Below, one piece after another: positions 7,179-9,710 of a stretch of 9,710 nt of DNA. The notes beneath the pieces are model-generated. The model was not told the DNA's origin. It searched no databases and saw nothing but the letters and a program-made list of their open reading frames with translations. Origin of the DNA: CAZEUZ01 sp964515805 (lineage in GTDB: Bacteria > Pseudomonadota > Gammaproteobacteria > Pseudomonadales > Cellvibrionaceae); NCBI GenBank assembly GCA_964515805.1, contig CAZEUZ010000065.1, forward strand, positions 1 to 9,710. Direction: 5' to 3'. Numbering within the stretch: the stretch's first letter is position 1; each line of letters opens with the position of its first letter. Made by a program: the position numbers and the translations under genes.

Positions 7179-8419
7179 TGATTCGCTTGTTGTTGGTTAT
7201 TTGTTCCTCTCTGGTTTTAGGTGGTCTGTTCTATTATCTGGCAGATAAGGACAGTGGCTATTTTTTGATTGTATGGGATAAAACCAGTATCGAAATGAGT
7301 CTCTGGTTTGCTCTGATTGCGCTTACTGTCGTTACATTTATTGTATTGGTGGTTTTTTATCTATTTTCAGGAGGCTACCGTCAGCTTACTAGAGCTGCAA
7401 GGTCTATCTTTGGTTACAATAGTCGTCGCGCAGAAGAAAGAACAGTGCGCGGTTTACTTTATTTCATCGAAGGTAATTGGTACTTGGCCAAACGCAATTT
7501 AGTGAATTCGGCCAAGAAGACTTCTTCACCCATCATCAATTATCTGGCAGCTGCACGGAGTGCTTATGAACTCGGCGATGAAAAAGAAGCTTTAAAGTTG
7601 CTACACAAAGCTGAAAACAGTGCATCCAATAGCAGTCTGGCTGTGGCGTTGACACAAGCACGCATGCAATTAGCTAATCGACGCTATGAGCAAGCTCTCG
7701 CAACCCTGGCTCGTATAGTCGAAAAGTCGCCCGATCACCCAATGGTATTAGAGCTTCTAAAGCAAGTTTATATTGCACTCAAGGATTGGGCTTCCTTAAC
7801 GCGATTATTGCCTAAATTGCAGAAAAATCGTATTGGCTCAGCTGCCGAGTTAGAAGAGTTGGAAAAAATGCTTTATCGCGAATGGTTGGCTGAAACGATT
7901 GAACAAGCGCGATCTTTGCTGTTGGAAAAGGGTCTCGCTAAAGTTCGTGACTGCTGGTCGCAAATTCCAAAAGAAAATCGTCGCGATATTGATACCATGA
8001 CCTTGTATATTCGCTATCTTGTGGAAGTTCGTCAAGACAATGAAGCGGAACAACTATTAGAGTCATCATTAAAGAAACGTTGGTGTGACGAATGGGTTGA
8101 TCTGTACGGAAAACTAACTACTCATGATGTAAAGAAGCCCTTGTTGGTCGCTGAAGGTTGGTTAAAAGATAGACCGAACAACAGTATTCTATTGCTCACA
8201 ATTGGCAGATTGTGTCTGCGCAATCAACAGCTGGGTCGAGCCAAGGAATATTTCAAAGCCAGTTTGAAACAACAAGAACGTCCGGAAACTTATGCTGAAC
8301 TAGCCCGTTTGTCAGCTCATTTGGGTGAACTCGAAAGTAGCACGGTCTACTATCAGAAAGGATTACTGATGACTACTGACAATTTGCCTAAATTTCTTCC
8401 ATCCAATCCAGCCAATTAA
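7178..8419 (+). CDS. hemY: HemY, inner-membrane TPR protein of the hem cluster
   Basis: This is the proteobacterial HemY found after hemX, unrelated to the protoporphyrinogen oxidase also called HemY in Bacillus. Its biochemical role is not established; linkage suggests a part in late haem metabolism or scaffolding of its enzymes. The 413-residue protein starts with two hydrophobic segments, about residues 3-22 and 41-64, the HemY N-terminal domain with the second helix followed by FSGGYRQL. The rest is helical with TPR-like repeats, for example PIINYLAAARSAYELGDEKE, LANRRYEQALATLARIVEKS, and near the C terminus LRNQQLGRAKEYFKASLKQQ with YAELARLSAHLGELESS. The length is close to the usual 390-420. 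The start is well supported by AAGGAG. surA begins 17 bases after the stop. Confidence 0.93.
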   Translation: MIRLLLVICSSLVLGGLFYYLADKDSGYFLIVWDKTSIEMSLWFALIALTVVTFIVLVVFYLFSGGYRQLTRAARSIFGYNSRRAEERTVRGLLYFIEGNWYLAKRNLVNSAKKTSSPIINYLAAARSAYELGDEKEALKLLHKAENSASNSSLAVALTQARMQLANRRYEQALATLARIVEKSPDHPMVLELLKQVYIALKDWASLTRLLPKLQKNRIGSAAELEELEKMLYREWLAETIEQARSLLLEKGLAKVRDCWSQIPKENRRDIDTMTLYIRYLVEVRQDNEAEQLLESSLKKRWCDEWVDLYGKLTTHDVKKPLLVAEGWLKDRPNNSILLLTIGRLCLRNQQLGRAKEYFKASLKQQERPETYAELARLSAHLGELESSTVYYQKGLLMTTDNLPKFLPSNPAN

Positions 8420-8436
8420 AATAGGCATGTGCTGAT

Positions 8437-9710
8437 ATGCATGATGCGTCTATATGGTCTCGTTTCGTTAAAATTAACTTAGCGTTATTTACTCACTCGA
8501 TAATATTTTTGACGAGCCTCAATAGTTCGGCATTTACGTCTCTTGAGCGTGCGATTGCCATTGTCGATGAAGAAGTGATATTAGCAAGCGAGCTGTCATC
8601 TAAGTTACAAGTCATGCAAAACCGCATGAATGATAAGGCTGATGACATTCCCTTGGCTGCACTACGAAAACGAGTTATCGACCATTTGATTTTAGAGAGC
8701 TTGCAACTACAGATGGCAAGGCGGGCTGGAATGACAGTTAATGAAACTGAAATTAACCAGGCCGTTGAGAAACTGCGACGAAATTTGAAAAAACAACAAC
8801 AATCTATGGACGTCTACCTCCAACAAAATCACTTTACGGATTTAAATGAATTGCGTGAAGAGATACGCCGTGAGCTATTGATTAGGCAGCTGCAAAAATA
8901 TCAAATCAACCGGCGAATACGCATATCAGAACAGGAAGTAGAAAATTTTCTCAACTCCAGCGATGGGGAAGAATGGAAGTCTCCTCAATATCGTCTGCAA
9001 CACATCTTAATTGCTACGGATATCGGTGATCGAGGCAGTGCTAACACTGCTGATAAACGTGCTAAAGCTATTTATAAGCACTTGTTAGATGGCGCCAATT
9101 TTACTCAGATGGCGACTGATATGTCGGATGGGGAAAACGCTAAACGCGGTGGTGATCTCGGTTGGCGTAAAAGTAGTAATTTACCTAACTTATTTGTAGA
9201 GCGCATAAAAGGAAAGCAAATAGGTAGTATTACTGAACCCTTTCGCAGTGGCGCCGGTATTCATATTCTTAAATTGGTGGATCGTAAAGGTGTCGATCAA
9301 GCCATGGTGAAACAATCTACAGTGCGTCATATTTTAATCAAAACTTCAGCCATCACCAGCGACGATGATGCTCGGCAGAAGCTGAATAACTTGAGGAACC
9401 GAGTTCTCTCCGGTGAAGATTTTAACGCGTTGGCTACACAATATTCAGAAGATATAGCGACGGCACTTAATGGTGGTGATCTGGGTTGGTCAACACCAGG
9501 AAAGTTTGTCCCAATTTTTGAAGAAACCATGAACAAGACTTCCGTAGGCGAAGTTAGTCTGCCTTTTCGCACTCAGTTCGGTTGGCATATTCTCTATGTG
9601 GAAGACCGTCGTGAACAGGATATGACAGATACTTTAGTGCGTAATCAGGCATCGCGATTACTACGACAACTGCGCTTTGAAGATGAACTGCAAATATGGT
9701 TGCAGGAAAT
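8437..9710 (+). CDS. surA: SurA-type periplasmic chaperone and peptidyl-prolyl isomerase (3' end cut)
   Basis: SurA binds unfolded outer-membrane proteins in the periplasm and delivers them to the BAM complex; it also has proline isomerase activity. The frame is open from ATG 8437 to the window edge, 424 full codons. An in-frame TAG at 8422-8424 leaves ATG 8437 as the earliest ATG start. Residues 1 to about 32 look like a signal peptide with Arg9 and Lys12, then a hydrophobic stretch ending near SSAFTS. The SurA N domain follows, opening with LERAIAIVDEEVILASEL. Two parvulin domains follow, at about 183-285 (YRLQHILIA, GGDLGWR) and 295-395 (VRHILIKT, GGDLGWS, FGWHILYVEDRRE). The C-terminal helix is entered at LRFEDELQIWLQE, matching the end of E. 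coli SurA (428 residues), so probably only about ten codons are missing. Two parvulin domains argue against PpiD or single-domain parvulins. Its place behind hemY is unusual. Confidence 0.92.
   Translation, partial: MHDASIWSRFVKINLALFTHSIIFLTSLNSSAFTSLERAIAIVDEEVILASELSSKLQVMQNRMNDKADDIPLAALRKRVIDHLILESLQLQMARRAGMTVNETEINQAVEKLRRNLKKQQQSMDVYLQQNHFTDLNELREEIRRELLIRQLQKYQINRRIRISEQEVENFLNSSDGEEWKSPQYRLQHILIATDIGDRGSANTADKRAKAIYKHLLDGANFTQMATDMSDGENAKRGGDLGWRKSSNLPNLFVERIKGKQIGSITEPFRSGAGIHILKLVDRKGVDQAMVKQSTVRHILIKTSAITSDDDARQKLNNLRNRVLSGEDFNALATQYSEDIATALNGGDLGWSTPGKFVPIFEETMNKTSVGEVSLPFRTQFGWHILYVEDRREQDMTDTLVRNQASRLLRQLRFEDELQIWLQE

Noticed and set aside
9100..9505. Direct repeat of the GGTGGTGATCT-GGTTGG type in surA
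   Set aside because: The repeated bases encode the conserved GGDLGW of each parvulin domain, so this is normal domain duplication in SurA and not a mobile or regulatory repeat.
9327..9572. 81-codon minus-strand open frame opposite surA
   Set aside because: It runs antisense to the second parvulin domain, which is clearly coding; the composition looks like a mirror of the sense codons.

Overview
The window reads as a stretch of core chromosome from a Gram-negative gammaproteobacterium. The reasons are a hemC-hemD-hemX-hemY cluster, whose last two genes are typical of Gammaproteobacteria (with some Betaproteobacteria), a PilS/PilR pair very close in sequence to the Pseudomonas proteins, and a two-parvulin SurA-type periplasmic chaperone. 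Base composition is moderate and looks even throughout. I see no insertion sequence, phage gene, tRNA, rRNA or CRISPR array. A Pseudomonadales/Cellvibrionales-like marine or environmental lineage is my best guess, but the sequence does not settle the genus.

Layout: positions 1-890 on the minus strand hold the 5' half of a glutamine-dependent NAD+ synthetase gene (nadE), cut by the window edge just as the synthetase P-loop begins. A 55-base divergent gap follows. Everything after it is on the plus strand and tightly packed: pilS (946-2559), pilR (2575-4050), hemC (4040-5017), a 75-base gap, hemD (5093-5944), hemX (5868-7178), hemY (7178-8419) and surA (8437 to beyond the window end). Most junctions are overlaps or gaps under 20 bases, so most or all of these seven genes may be co-transcribed. 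The only gap large enough for an internal promoter is between hemC and hemD.

How the genes work together: PilS is a six-pass membrane histidine kinase and PilR its sigma-54-dependent response regulator, which in Pseudomonas drives transcription of the type IV pilin gene. HemC and HemD perform two consecutive steps of tetrapyrrole synthesis, porphobilinogen to hydroxymethylbilane to uroporphyrinogen III. HemX and HemY are membrane-anchored proteins conserved next to them whose precise role in haem metabolism is less clear. SurA escorts outer-membrane proteins through the periplasm. NadE makes NAD+ from deamido-NAD+.

The window is mostly ordinary housekeeping DNA and I found no convincing new system. 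The points most worth a second look are a degenerate seven-residue repeat in the PilR linker, the pilSR-to-hem linkage (analogous to algZR-hemC in Pseudomonas), surA directly behind hemY instead of in its usual lptD-surA-pdxA setting, and the overprinted hemD/hemX junction.
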